Assembly (NCBI GenBank): GCA_900175165.2
Contig: FWWN02000239.1
Span: 219,330-283,329, forward strand
Reading direction: 5' to 3'
Length of the DNA: 64,000 nucleotides
Source of the DNA: Rhizomucor pusillus
Taxonomy: Eukaryota > Mucoromycota > Mucoromycetes > Mucorales > Lichtheimiaceae
Part shown: positions 43,614 through 54,550 of the stretch, one piece after another
Layout: every line of letters starts with the position of its first letter
Position numbering within the stretch: the stretch's first letter is position 1
The notes under the pieces: model-generated
Seen by the model: the letters and a program-made list of their open reading frames with translations, nothing else
Told to the model about the DNA's origin: nothing
The model's database searches: none
Position numbers and translations under genes: made by a program

Positions 43614-44985
43614 AGGTGCTGAGATCCGATCGAGTTATTGAGTGATATGTACCAGTTACCTATGTAGCTCTGCGACCTCCTCGGCTGCACTCTTGTACTT
43701 TTGGCACTCGATAAATTTATCCATGTATCGATTATCTGATGAAATCTTCTCTTGTGAGCGTCTGTGTAGTTATCACGCCCTCGGAATGAGGCGTCGTTCA
43801 AAACTGATAACTTCGACAAGTCACCCGTTAAGGGTGTTCAAGATTATTGTGTTACGTGTGTGCGATCACTCAAGCACATTTATTCAAATTACAAGCGATT
43901 TTGTTTCGCAATGTACGCTCGTGCACTTTGTGGTGGGCAATTCCATTCTTGGGGCAAAGCAAAACCGTCTTTTGTGAAGATACCAACGGACGTAATAATA
44001 CATAAGATTGAATGCCCTGCTGTCGCATTCAGACGCATACGAACAAATGAAGCGAATTGAAACGAACGGCTATGTACTCTTACAATATGCTTTGAAGACT
44101 TATCACAAAGCACTTCCCATGGGAGCATAGCCAAATTCATCTGTAAGTATTGTCATAGAATTGGAAATCTACAGTATATTTATGAGCTTTTCGCAATTAT
44201 TAGAACGTCTGTCTTATTCCAAGAACTTGTTAAAGTAATTTTGATGGAGTGACATCTACCGATACGGATAATTAGACAACTTGACGAGCAATGTGTCCGT
44301 TCTCGCTGCTCAAAAGATACATTGGTTAGTAGCTATGACACCTTTGCTCTAACGGAACTTGGCTTCTTCGTAGGGCGTAGTTGTCAAGCAGCCACACTAC
44401 ACAGCACCTCTACACGGCGGGCGAGTGTTGAAGCAGCAAACCCGTGACCGCATCATATCCATGCGGAAGGCAGAAGTCCCAAGTCGCTGGTATGCGTAGA
44501 GGCTTCATTGTGCGACCAGAGCCTATCGAGAGGCTAATGAAGTTAAGAGACGCTGTGATCCGGTGCGTACCTGCACACGATCGAAAGCAATAATCAAAAG
44601 CAGGTCGCGTGGTTGCATCTCCTGAGTTTCATTTGCAGAAGCGGTTCCTTTGCATGAAACAGAAATCCTTTTCGCCTGGCTTATGCTAATTATTATTCGC
44701 CATAGCGCGAAATCATGTAGGCTAGGCTAGCTTGTAAATGTTCTGCAAATACAGTATAAATATGCGCGAATCACTTTAGGTAAAGGAGCGAAGTCTTTTA
44801 TGGAGGATTTGATACAGGATCTTTGCAGGAGGCATGTCGATGTATTTACAAGATGCAGAGAGAAATGAATGTAGAGACACTAGTGTGTGAGTGTGAGTGT
44901 GCATGTGAGTGAATATCAGTAGAAGTAGATAGCAAAGAACGAATGTAGATTGCCGTAGGAGGAGGAGTAGTAGTAGAAGGGATGT
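43614..44985. other. Gene-poor stretch, no supported gene
   Basis: About 1.4 kb. The left end is the peptide gene's 3' UTR. On the minus strand around 44620-44400 a 67-codon frame without stop (including MKPLRIPATWDFCLPHGYDA) is the most protein-like part, but it is interrupted soon after by stops. It may be a relic. I could not identify any RNA gene or transposon end here. Confidence 0.4.
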
Positions 44986-45987
44986 CTAGTTGGTTGAGTG
45001 ACGGGCGAGATTGGCAAAATGCTGGACAGCCTGGACGACGGTTTCGCGGGTAAAGCGGGAGGAAGAAGATGGATTGTTATTACTGTAAAGGGCATTGTTG
45101 TCGCCGCGATTATCGTCATTCTCCTCGCTAGGCATTTCCCAATGAGCAGCGGTTTCAAGTATCTGATTCATCTCGGTGGTCGAGTCCGCCGCGAGGCCGT
45201 CGTGGTCGGTTGCAAGGACTAATTTTAGCCTGCCATCGGACAAGACATGGGTATTAAAGTGAGAAAGGATTTGTTCTACTTGTAACCGGGTCATGTCGAA
45301 CAAGGATGGCAGTTCGTGCGACGTGATATCCAACATTGTACGCTTGACGTGATTGCCGACGTAGCGGTCCACCAAAGACAGAAATTGGCCCGCATGCTGT
45401 TCGAGACACTGGCTGGATATAAATCCGGAGGACGCTGCTGCACCCGTTTCGTCGTAGACGTTGTCGTCGTTTCCGCTGGTCGAGCATAGCCGTCCGAGAA
45501 CGTTTTCAATGTAAGCTTGAAGTGCGCTCTTGTCCAAAGCTGCTGTGTATCGGCTCCAGACTGTCGGCAGTTTATCTTCGATAAAAGCTTTTTTATATGG
45601 ATGTGTCAGCATGTATATTTATAGTCCTATCATCTTCCACTTACAGCCTACTGCGCCGTTTAGTTGACCCTTGAGTATCTGCACATCCACAGAGGAATAC
45701 GCTGTGTCTTCATACTGCGCTGGAGATTGCAAACGGACATTCACTTGTATGGATTCTCTGAAGCGCGACGAGATCTGTTTCGAGAGTAAATGGAAAGCGT
45801 TTTCGAGATGATCAAACAGGAGATGCGTCGAAAGCAGGTGAGCAAACTGAGGAGCGTCGACTAGAAAATCCGTCGCGACCGTCTCTTCCTCTGCAGTCGC
45901 TGTCAATGCCGGTCCGGTTGGCAGGGCAGTTGTCAGTGCCGATACAATAACAACAACTGTAGCAAGAAGCCAAAAGGGTCGGCACAT
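44986..45987 (-). CDS. Predicted secreted protein, 314 aa, unknown family
   Basis: Two exons (45987-45645 and 45587-44986) join in frame to 314 codons. The start MCRPFWLLATVVVIVSALTT is a signal peptide, with cleavage likely near ALPTGP. The mature protein is helical and mostly hydrophilic (FAHLLSTHLLFDHLENAFHL, QISSRFRESIQVNVRLQSPA, RLQVEQILSHFNTHVL) and carries few cysteines. An Asn/Asp/Ser-rich linker lies near the C-terminus (EENDDNRGDNNALYSNNNPS), followed by a helical end TRETVVQAVQHFANLARH. No transmembrane segment beyond the signal peptide is seen. I do not recognise a family, and it may be lineage-specific. It lies in the gene-poor stretch with the cysteine-rich peptide. No TATA box was found at the expected position. 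Confidence 0.72.
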
Positions 45988-46689
45988 ATATGGAGTTGTG
46001 AAAAAAGAGAAATGTAGAAGAAAAAAATTATATCGGAAGAGTGATAAAAGAAAGAAAGGTTAAAGAAATATCGCTAAATTCGGATTTAAAATGGTAATGA
46101 CTCGAAAACCGCTGCTAAAGTGGTTTGATATGAGTCGATCTTCTTGGATTTCCTTGGATCCCTTAGCATGCTTTTCGACAGGATCCCAAGTCCGCCGTTC
46201 TGTCGAGCTCCAGCAGCAGTGTCCTTTGACAACAACTCCTCTTGAATTGTTGTCAGCCTTATCGCGGATTACTCTTGACAAAAACAGGAATAATGCCTCA
46301 AATGCCTCCTGCAAATGTTTACTTTGCCGTTTAGACGATAGACAGCTACAGCTGTTGCTCCGTGTAACAAGTGCATAGACCAAGATGAATTTGAAAAAAC
46401 AAGCTTGTTATGGCGAAAACTCATTTGTTTGATTCACCGCAAAAAAATTTGGGCGCGATGACCGGGTCTTCTGCAACGCCTCAATTGCAGAAAAAGGAAA
46501 TATCTTACCGAGTTGCACATGCTCTGCTGCTGATGGTAGGACATGCGCGTCAGCAGTGATCTACATGTCTCAGGGCAGTGGCGAATGCGTTAACGTGGCC
46601 TGTGAAATTCTTAGGGATACGTTCATTATTCATCCGCTACCTCCTTTCTATCTTTTCTAGAAACGAACAAGGTCCAGAATCCCTTAATT
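45988..46689. other. Intergenic region upstream of the secreted protein
   Basis: About 700 bp. Two overlapping open frames (minus 46383-46060 and plus 46091-46378) face each other and neither has a recognised domain. At most one could be real and I support neither. Confidence 0.4.
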
Positions 46690-46941
46690 TCAGTGATACC
46701 TGTCTGAGATTTGTTTTGGTCGGGTAACAAGTGACGGAAAAAGGTACGGCAATCCCGCCACGTCCCATTTTGTGAACTGTCCCCAATTATCTACGCTGAT
46801 AAAGAAAGAGTGCCAAATGCACACACACACACACACACACACTAAAACAGTAGAAGCAATAAAAGATGCATGATTGAAAGTAACATACTTCCATCTTGAG
46901 TTGTCATCTTCATCCCACGCACATTTGTTTGGTCTACTCAT
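46690..46941 (-). CDS. Tiny two-exon gene, about 52 aa, unknown
   Basis: Exons 46941-46889 and 46795-46690 join in frame to 52 codons with GT-AG borders. The predicted peptide is rich in Trp and Asp (CAWDEDDNSRWNVDNWGQFT, then KWDVAGLPYLFPSLVTRP) and has no signal peptide, cysteine pairs or membrane segment. The same frame also runs open through the intron, which holds a (CA)n microsatellite, so an unspliced 83-codon frame exists as well. The spliced form has a more protein-like composition. No similarity was recognised. It lies in the gene-poor stretch, and may be a real small protein, a fragment or chance. Confidence 0.35.
   Translation of the reverse strand: MSRPNKCAWDEDDNSRWKYVTFNHASFIASTVLVCVCVCVCIWHSFFISVDNWGQFTKWDVAGLPYLFPSLVTRPKQISDRYH
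46820..46841. repeat. (CA)n microsatellite
   Basis: About eleven CA units lie within the intron of the tiny gene at 46690-46941 (TG on the coding strand). This is a simple sequence repeat. Confidence 0.85.
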
Positions 46942-48700
46942 AAAGTTGAGACATTGCTGTCCTACCTACAGCCGCTGGCACTAGGACATTAACGTGCTAG
47001 GAGGTTTCTGATCTGATGTCTTGTTCAGCGGACGGAGTGCCACCAGACATGTCCTACAGACTACCTGAGATAACCCGGTCTTGTTCCTAATGATGTTTTG
47101 TGAAGGAAGATCACAAACTTCGTCCAACGAGCATTCAATGACTTATTTGTTGCATAAAATAATTCATCATCAGATACTACATTTAATTCCATGAAAATTG
47201 TAAACTGCTTCTTATCTATGAAATCTTGCGTTTATAACACATACTGTATCTTGGGTCAACCGCATATCGTCATGTCAATATTGGCATGTACTCTAAGGCA
47301 TATGCTGGACACTTTTGTGATGGCTCGATTGCCCAAACGACCCTGGTTTGGCTTTGTAGAACCTGTTGCAAATTTTGCTCACTGCAGTCTATAAATAGCA
47401 AGCCTTATAATTATTCATTTGTTGATCGTTTATTGCAGAGAGATTTTCATACATTTCACAGTAAGCGTGTATGATAATACAGGCTTTGTTCTTGAGTGCT
47501 CAAATGATATCTATCAAAATTCAAGCCAAATGAATATGTTTACGATAAACCATTTGTAGTCGTGTTATATCATTCCAGAACTTTTAATGTCCTATGGAAA
47601 TAACGTGCAACTAGTAGTCCTGATATTACATACGTACTTACTGGACATCTATATTTTGCAAAATGAGATAGGCAGGATTTAAGGACAGTATGTATTTCTA
47701 AGTTTTTCTTTTTAATTCTTCATGCAAGCGCCGCATTGTTTGTTTTCCAATGCCGCTTTCGTGACACCTGGCGTCTATCAAATGGAACACACAACATGAA
47801 TGGCACTTTTGCCACAGAAACCCCCTTTAGAAGTTTAAAGCATAAAAGTGAAAGGAAGTTTGGAAAATTACAAATAACAAGGAGTTCTACGATTGATGAG
47901 AGATAGTATTTTTACGACCAATAATCTTTTGGGGCATAACTGGACAGAATGATTGTGTAATAGCCTTAGCTTTTTAAACGGTCGTTGCTAGCATGACCGA
48001 TACTCTCAAAATTTGACGAGTCCTTTGCGCCTTTGGCCATGTCCAACTTGCCGACTTGGACTCTGCCAAAATTAGTTTGAACAATGAATGTGAAACGGGA
48101 AAAGAGCAGAAAAGAAAAAAATCGAGCCATTTTCCGTCTTCATTTCTCTTCCGTCCGTTGCGTCATTGCAGACTTGATGCACGCAAGACGCTTACCGCTG
48201 AGAGCCTTTTGATGCTTACACTGGCTCCATTTATCGCAACGCTGCATAGTTAATGGCTTGTTCCATGTAGTCCCTAAAGGCCGTCCGAGAAAGTGAGGCA
48301 ACAACTAATATAAAGTACTTTTGCGTTGCCTTTCCCAAAGGTGATAAAGACAGACAAGAATCAATGAATATTGTATGAGCGGCCTCCACTGTGGAGCAAC
48401 TTTCGCTACGGTCTTACGCTTGTACACTGGTATACGCCCAAGCAAAATAATACTAGAAGTAGTAGCTATCCGGGGCTTGCCACGCTCTGAACTTTGCCAA
48501 GCAAGTGCATAGTTCAAAACTGCACAGTATCCAAGAGTCAGAGAAGACGACTGTAAGATACCCTTTCTTAGTATGGAAAATTTGAGATGCTTGACTGGTT
48601 TGCTGTAGCAAAGGGGCAATCCTAAGGATTATTGGGACGAAAGAGAACAAAAAGATACGGTACGTAGAATGGAGAGCCGAAAATGAGAAGCACGCATACA
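46942..48700. other. Gene-poor stretch, no supported gene
   Basis: About 1.8 kb of A/T-rich sequence. On the minus strand near 48060-47966 a short coding-like tail is seen (VGKLDMAKGAKDSSNFESIG, stop at 47966) and it could be reached from an ATG at 48247 by a poor donor. I do not call it a gene. Minus-strand open frames at 48305-48701 have no recognised domain. No tRNA, repeat array or transposon end was found. Confidence 0.4.
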
Positions 48701-48709
48701 TATTACGAA

Positions 48710-49200
48710 CGATGGGACCTGGAGTTTGATGGAGGATATTGCTTTAGATATTGCCAGCAGGCGGCAGCCAGGACTCAGATAACGAAGGATGGAAGCATTC
48801 AGAATGAGGCCAGCGAGAACTCGCCGCATCACAGAACACTGGCAAAGCTGGCCTCGCTATCCAAGAAAGGTCTTGGGCTCGGGTACGGGAGCTCATTGTT
48901 CTGAAAACACTGTATGCAGGTGCCTGGATTGATATAGTAATCTGTTTATAGATTGAGCATCGATTTCACGGACCACGACGTCTTTCTATGAACTCTTCAG
49001 AAACTGATGGAATCAGCAGTGGACGTTGCCTGGAAAGAAGAGGCTGCTTGCAGAAAAGTGCTGGATGCGCTGTGAGCGGACAGTGTCGATCCCCGCGACT
49101 TGTCGAAATCGTTAGGATTACCAATCATCGCCTGTCCATGTGCTATCAAGAAAGACGGAGAAAATCCGCTTCAATGCTTTCCTTACCCCTTGTGACACCC
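48710..49200 (+). pseudogene. Decayed coding relic of unknown family
   Basis: Several protein-like pieces lie in order on the plus strand but with stops and frame changes between them. They are TWSLMEDIALDIASRRQP, a helical piece AIQERSWARVRELIVLKTLY, then from about 49000 one frame reading TLQKLMESAVDVAWKEEAAC, a TGA stop, and DPRDLSKSLGLPIIACPCAI ending at a stop at 49192. The last two pieces share one frame, separated by that single in-frame TGA. I read it as a gene broken by mutation. No family was recognised. An alternative is a live gene with an unrecognised intron removing the TGA. Confidence 0.35.
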
Positions 49201-49495
49201 TTTTGAAGTAGTAGCACCTTATACCTTTACCCTATCTTCATATTTTAATCGTTCTTATCTTAACATTTTATATTAAAAGCAGCATTTCATCAATTGTCAA
49301 CCATCAAAGTCATCGTCTACTACATTGATACCGTTTCCTGAGTCCCTTTCACCCTGATAAATTCCTGGAAAGGGCTTTGGATCTATTCCCGCTGTTTAGT
49401 GTCGGTCTTCCATCCGACCGTGCGAAAAAATATTCAAGTTCAGATTTCAACAATGAAGTCTTTTCCACGCCTTCTTTTCCCGTTTTTTCTTCTCC
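49201..49495. promoter_or_regulatory. Upstream region of BCKDHA
   Basis: A/T-rich 295 bp before the mitochondrial dehydrogenase gene, with no TATA box seen at the usual distance. Two upstream ATGs in other frames (49452, for example) would make short upstream ORFs if the 5' UTR is long. Confidence 0.35.
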
Positions 49496-50932
49496 ATGCT
49501 TGGTTTGCGAGGTCTCAGAATCATCGCTAGACGTCCGGCAGGCTTGCGCGTGGCCTCCGTAAGCCGGATGGTGAGTTGCCAACTCCAATGCCTGCAGTAT
49601 CTGCATCAATGTTTAACTCGTTTATTTCCTTAGTCATACACGACTGCAGCTGCTTCGGTGGATGCAGCAAAGAAGCCTTCCATGGCATGGTACAATGCTG
49701 ACAAATTCACCAACGAGCTGCAATTTGTGCAGAACATTGCACCGCTTCAAGCTTACCGAGTCATGGACCACACCGGCGTCGTATTCGACAAGGCACACGA
49801 TCCGAACCTACCCAAGGAGGAGGTGATTGACTGGTACACAAAGATGGTTACCTTGCACACCATGGATGGCATTTTATACGAAGCGCAGCGTCAAGGTCGC
49901 ATCAGCTTCTACATGACCCATTACGGCGAAGAGGCCATGATCGGCGCAGCTGCCGCGCTTACTCCTGAGGACCTAGTTTACGGTCAATATCGCGAGGCAT
50001 TTACATTGTTGTATCGTGGATTCACCATTGACGACTGTATGAACCAATGTTTCTCCAATGATCTCGATCACGGCAAAGGACGGCAGATGCCTGTCCACTA
50101 TGGTTCAAAGAAGCACAACTTTTTGACGATCTCCTCGCCACTTGGCACCCAAATTCCCCAGGCTGCAGGCTCCGCTTATGCGCAGAAACTCGAGGGAAAA
50201 CACGCATGTACCATCTGCTTCTTTGGTGAAGGTGCTGCCTCTGAAGGTGATTTTCATGCTGGCATGAATATGGCATCCACCCTGGGCTGCCCCGTCATCT
50301 TCTTCTGGTAAGAAAATTATATTTGGTATGACCACGGAAGCATTTACTAAATGATCTCTCTCTCTCTCTCTCTCTCCATCAGCCGCAACAACGGCTACGC
50401 AATTTCAACGCCTGCATCTGAACAATACAGAGGCGATGGTATCGCTTCACGAGGCGTCGGCTACGGCATGCATACAGTCCGAGTTGATGGCAACGACGTG
50501 CTAGCTGTGTACAATGCCACCAAGGCAGCTAGAGCCATCGCTGTCGAGGAAAAGCGCCCGGTATTGATTGAAGCCATGACTTACCGTATCGGACACCACA
50601 GCACATCCGACGATTCTACCAAATACCGAGACCGCAAGGAAGTCGAAGAGCGAGCCCAGTTTGACAACCCAATCACACGTCTGCGACGCCACCTCGAGTC
50701 CAAGCAGTGGTGGTCAGCCGAGCAAGATGATGAACTTAAAAAGAGCATACGCAAAACTGTGCTCAAGAGCTTCTCAGCCGCAGAGAAGAGAAAGAAGCCA
50801 GCAGTGGAGCATTTATTCACGGATGTTTACGACGAGATACCCGCTCACCTTGCCGAACAGCAAAAGGAGCTGGCTGAGATTATGAAAAAATATCCAGAAT
50901 ACTACCCTACAGATGATTATGCGACGAATTAA
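49496..50932 (+). CDS. BCKDHA: Branched-chain 2-oxoacid dehydrogenase E1 alpha subunit
   Basis: This is the thiamine-diphosphate-dependent E1 alpha of the mitochondrial branched-chain ketoacid dehydrogenase (Leu/Ile/Val breakdown). Three exons (49496-49570, 49634-50307, 50383-50932) join in frame to 432 codons. Exon 1 is a presequence (MLGLRGLRIIARRPAGLRVA). The conserved E1 alpha core follows: YRVMDHTGVVFDKAHDPNLP, SFYMTHYGEEAMIGAAAAL, YGQYREAFTLLYRGFTIDDC, MPVHYGSKKHNF. The ThDP motif starts at FFGEGAASEGDFHAGMN and ends at CRNNGYAIST across intron 2. The phosphorylation-loop region is seen as YRIGHHSTSDDSTKYR, so regulation by BCKD kinase is plausible. The stop is 11 bp from the stop of the convergent gene. 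Intron 2 holds a (CT)n tract. Confidence 0.96.
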
Positions 50933-50943
50933 AGTTGTTGATA

Positions 50944-52251
50944 CTAACTGATTATGGCAAGATCGTGTTGTAACTGCTGAATGAGTTCATCTTTGTCCTT
51001 TATAATCTGTTCGAGCTGCGATTTCTGTTGCTGCAACCAGCGCTGCTTTGTGATTAACATATCTTCTTGTGCTTGAAACGCCTCAATCTCATCCAGTAAG
51101 ATTTCAAGCTTTTGTCGCGCGGGAACTGATGACTTGGAAAGACACAGGCTTTCCTCCACTTCATCCGTGTAATCCAGTAAGGGGTTGAAATCTCCCATGG
51201 ACCGTCTCCGAGAATGATGAGATTTGTGCTGTTTAATGTTGCTAGCGTTTAGACGCTGGGTAAGAGACAACGCTCTTTGCAAATGCCGGATTTCGAGTTG
51301 CGATGCTACGAGTTGGCTGACAGATGCATTTTTCTCAGATAAATGTCGCTCGCGCTCTACCTGGATCTGCTGCCGTAGATGGATGTTTTCTTGCAAGACC
51401 GCATAGTACATGGACTCCCAGTCTGTTGGGTTCTTATCATCTTGTAACACCAAAGCTTCACAAATGTCGGTGTTACTGCTATTTTCGCGGGTTCTGTGTC
51501 CCCCTCTCCTCTGTTGCTGGCTGCCAATAGCGAGATTAATGACAGACCGCGGTGGCGGTCTCAACGGTGTCGGATGGTCTGGCTCCTTTCCTGCGCGAGT
51601 TACTACAGATCCTTGAGTCAGGTACAACCGCGCTCCATCATCTTGTTGTTGGTCTGCGTCGTGCCCGTGCGATGAAACAGACGTATCCGAAGACGAGTAT
51701 TCAGACTGCTGATCCCCGAAATAATCGGTGTTGTGGACGATGACTGAACGGTTGCCGGTGCTGCCGTTACTACCGCTGCTACCGCTGCCGCTAGCTTCTT
51801 GCTGCATTTGTACACTCTGGGTATTATTATCTTCCTTGTCTTGAGTGCTTGAGACAGCGGACGAGAGGATCATCGATATCTCGGAAGCTGGTAGGATAGC
51901 ATCGTCTCCAGATGAGAAAATAGTTGGTGGACGGTTCCGAACGATCGCTCCGTTCGCTTTTATTCGAAAAGATTCATTCGATATCGTTTGTCCGTTCTCC
52001 TCGAAAAGCTGCATAACATCCGCCAAAGTATGTGCTCTTTCCCGTTGGTTGGGAGAGGTATTCTTGGAACGTCGCGCTGGCTCCGTCGCTGCTCGTCCAA
52101 ACGTGCTTGCCAGCATAGCTTCCAGCGGTTGCCCCGCAAAGTTGTATTGCTTTGTAGTACTGCTATCTCCCCCCGCCGCATAAGTTTCGTCTTCGGCGTC
52201 CGCTGCCGACGAATGCGAAGTGGATTTTGCATTAAAGAATTTAAGACGCAT
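50944..52251 (-). CDS. Hypothetical coiled-coil protein, 435 aa
   Basis: This is a single intron-free exon with start ATG 52251, unusual among its intron-rich neighbours. The N-terminal 260 residues are polar and low in complexity (Ser, Asn, Gly and Gln runs, for example SGSGSSGSNGSTGNRS). An Ala/Leu-rich patch FAGQPLEAMLASTFGRAATE lies near residue 40, and HTLADVMQLFEENGQTISNE near residue 75 looks like a short ordered motif. The C-terminal third is coiled coil: ESMYYAVLQENIHLRQQIQV, then LEIRHLQRALSLTQRLNAS, and from residue 375 a second helix to the end. No domain is recognised. It could be a structural or adaptor protein. Its stop codon nearly meets that of BCKDHA. Confidence 0.78.
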   Translation of the reverse strand: MRLKFFNAKSTSHSSAADAEDETYAAGGDSSTTKQYNFAGQPLEAMLASTFGRAATEPARRSKNTSPNQRERAHTLADVMQLFEENGQTISNESFRIKANGAIVRNRPPTIFSSGDDAILPASEISMILSSAVSSTQDKEDNNTQSVQMQQEASGSGSSGSNGSTGNRSVIVHNTDYFGDQQSEYSSSDTSVSSHGHDADQQQDDGARLYLTQGSVVTRAGKEPDHPTPLRPPPRSVINLAIGSQQQRRGGHRTRENSSNTDICEALVLQDDKNPTDWESMYYAVLQENIHLRQQIQVERERHLSEKNASVSQLVASQLEIRHLQRALSLTQRLNASNIKQHKSHHSRRRSMGDFNPLLDYTDEVEESLCLSKSSVPARQKLEILLDEIEAFQAQEDMLITKQRWLQQQKSQLEQIIKDKDELIQQLQHDLAIIS

Positions 52252-53421
52252 GTTTTAGTGAGTGGCGCGACCGGTCGAAGAGGATAAAGGGACAAAAAGG
52301 AAGATGGGGGACAAGGAAATTGCAACCCGACTTGACAAGGTTATAAGTAGTTAGCGAATAAAGAAAATTGTGTTACTAGTTGCTGGACTCATGCCAGGTG
52401 CTACTTCAAATCCAGGCACGCGGGATGGCAAAACTGGCATGGTAGCTGTCAGCCTAATTTCAGTCGTTTCTGCATTTAGAACAACCTCGCACACGATTAA
52501 TATCAGATCAAATGTTACACACAACGTAACATGCTGGTCTTTTATTATACAAGGTTTCATAGTGCCATACTTTAATCAAGATTTACGCTGGTATTTCTGC
52601 GAATAAGATATCCTTTCTGGCAGCATCCCCAAAGTCAGAGCGGTAGTGACTGTCTACCAATAAATGTTACAGCATTGTGGGTTTCGTGTGGGGACAAGTA
52701 GCGCGGGGTAGTCTGAAGCGCACTGTCGTCACGACTGGGTCGCTTAAATATCACTACGCAAGATGAGTGGGAAAATGCTGACTCCCTCGTGCTTGATATA
52801 GTTTCCTCTAAGCAGACTTCTATTTTAACTATTATGTATCCATGCTCGATACAGTACGTGATGAATAAGAAACAAAGGCAGTTTGTACAGCTATAAAGTA
52901 TCGGACAACAGTATAGCAAATTGTTTATTCTAACGCTCTTTCCTTTCGCGCTATCCATTCTTGCACTGTGCCTCTATCCTTCTTGGCATATTACATTTTT
53001 ACGAAATTTCTACATTCGTAATAGATAAAGCTCAAGCACGTACTAAACCGATGTCTCTAAATTAGATTCATGGTCTGTTCGACGAGAGGTACATATACAC
53101 AATGAAAATTTGCATAATTTTCGTTTTACATTTGCTTCAGGAGTAGATTCGCTGATGAAGGAGAAAACAACAATAAAACTTCTGAATGTTCAAAGGACGA
53201 GAATAGATTGCGGCTGCCGAATTGCCTATGCAGTTACAAGAATTTTTTTTCTTACATAGCGCTAACTCCACGTGGCTTCTTATTGAGACCGGCGAGTCAG
53301 TTACTGCATAGTAGCAACATCATCAATTTATTAGCTGAAAAACTTTACGCCTCTCCAGACAATGCGAAGCACATTCCAGCCGACCCTCCTTTGGCTACAA
53401 GCACTGCAATGTGTAATGTTT
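52252..53421. other. Intergenic, no supported gene
   Basis: About 1.2 kb, A/T-rich on the right. It holds the promoter of the coiled-coil gene and the 3' flank of the ACBD6-like gene. Open frames on both strands (52370-52606 plus, 52958-52635 minus) show no domain. Confidence 0.4.
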
Positions 53422-54550
53422 TTATACGCTATCAAGCTTTTTTAGAAATTCAGGATCAGCCTGCTCACGAGCTGTCAAACCATCTGCATCTCTAATGTCT
53501 GCATCGCAGCCTCTCTCCAAAAGCAATTTTGCGACTTCCACTTGGTCGGATATGCATGCTAAAATAATTGATGGTTTAGAATCGCTGCTGCTGCCATGCA
53601 CGCATGCTTATAGAGCTCCTACCAAGATGAAGTGCAGTTTCCGAATCATTGGTCTAGATTTATCGTCAGTTTATTTCCCTTTTCATTTTGCTCTGCACAA
53701 TTACCGTAGCATTGATATCCGCTCCTAAATCCAAGAGCACCTTGATAATATCCACGTGCCCTCTATCAGCAGCGTGGTGGAGTGCCGTTAAGCCCTGAAA
53801 ACAGCAAAGAATTATCGTTAGTCAGCAGCACTCACTTCAGTTATCTTTCCTTTCGTAATACGTACTTCTGCGTCCTTGTTATTCACGGTATCCTTTGTCA
53901 CTACTTTGCAAAGTGCCTCCTTCTCGTTACGTCGAGCATATCCGAATTGATCCTGATCGGTATCTTCTCTGCATCGAGAATTGTTAGCACACTTGATGCG
54001 CATTTGCTTCCAAACATACTGTAAACACTTGCGACTCTTGTGCCATCGAGCTCACATAGTTCCCCATCGTCCGTGGAGCGTCCTAGAATACTGTCAGACA
54101 TATAATCTTTGCATATTTTCTTTCTTTTTTTGCTAGACCTCGGTCGTCTCCTTGGGATCGTATTCGTATTCTCCCTGACGGGACCAGCCTACATCCAGTC
54201 GTTCCACATAATCGACGTAGTTTTCTTTTGCCTGCTCCTGAGGCATACCCTTCAGAGCGTTCCAAGCATCCCACTTTGCACGCGCAACAAATTCGAAAAG
54301 GCTCGGTCTCGACGATTGGCAGTCGCCTACTGTAGCTTGCTTGTATAGACCGTATAACTGAAAGAATAGGCAAGTGTTGTGAGAAACGAAACTCAAAAGT
54401 AACGTCCTTGCTTGCAAAAAGGGCAACCTTCAGTTTCTGGTCATTGTTGAGTGAGATCGAATGAGTGTTCAGGTATTCCGAGGCAGCCACGAAATGCATG
54501 GTTGCAGAAAAGGGGGGCCCAAATTCTTGGCCGCGTTGTCGCGTTTTCAT
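53422..54550 (-). CDS. ACBD6-like protein: acyl-CoA-binding domain plus ankyrin repeats
   Basis: ACBD6-type proteins bind long-chain acyl-CoA and link it to lipid or N-myristoylation pathways through ankyrin repeats (family knowledge). The N-terminal ACB domain is split by an intron: FVAASEYLNTHSISLNNDQK, then LYGLYKQATVGDCQSSRPSL, FVARAKWDAWNALKGMPQEQ and AKENYVDYVERLDVGW. These contain the canonical YGLYKQAT and KWDAWN motifs. A polar linker (DPKETTEV to KDTVNNKDAE) leads into ankyrin repeats: GLTALHHAADRGHVDIIKVL, DLGADINA, then across an intron ETALHLACISDQVEVAKLLL and ERGCDADIRDADGLTAREQA. Introns lie at about 54430-54360, 54110-54050, 53795-53825 and near 53640-53590. Stop at 53422-53424. 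The start is the ATG at 54550 or an inner ATG (MHFVAAS). Confidence 0.88.

Noticed and set aside
43889..44140. 83-codon minus-strand frame downstream of the Cys-rich peptide
   Set aside because: No domain, no promoter signal, and composition close to random A/T-rich DNA.
44400..44620. Minus-strand stretch with MKPLRIPATWDFCLPHGYDA
   Set aside because: Protein-like for 67 codons but no start with context, no splice partners and several stops nearby; recorded only as intergenic content.
46091..46383. Overlapping opposite-strand frames upstream of the 314-aa secreted protein
   Set aside because: Neither has a domain and both cannot be real; the region is better read as promoter.
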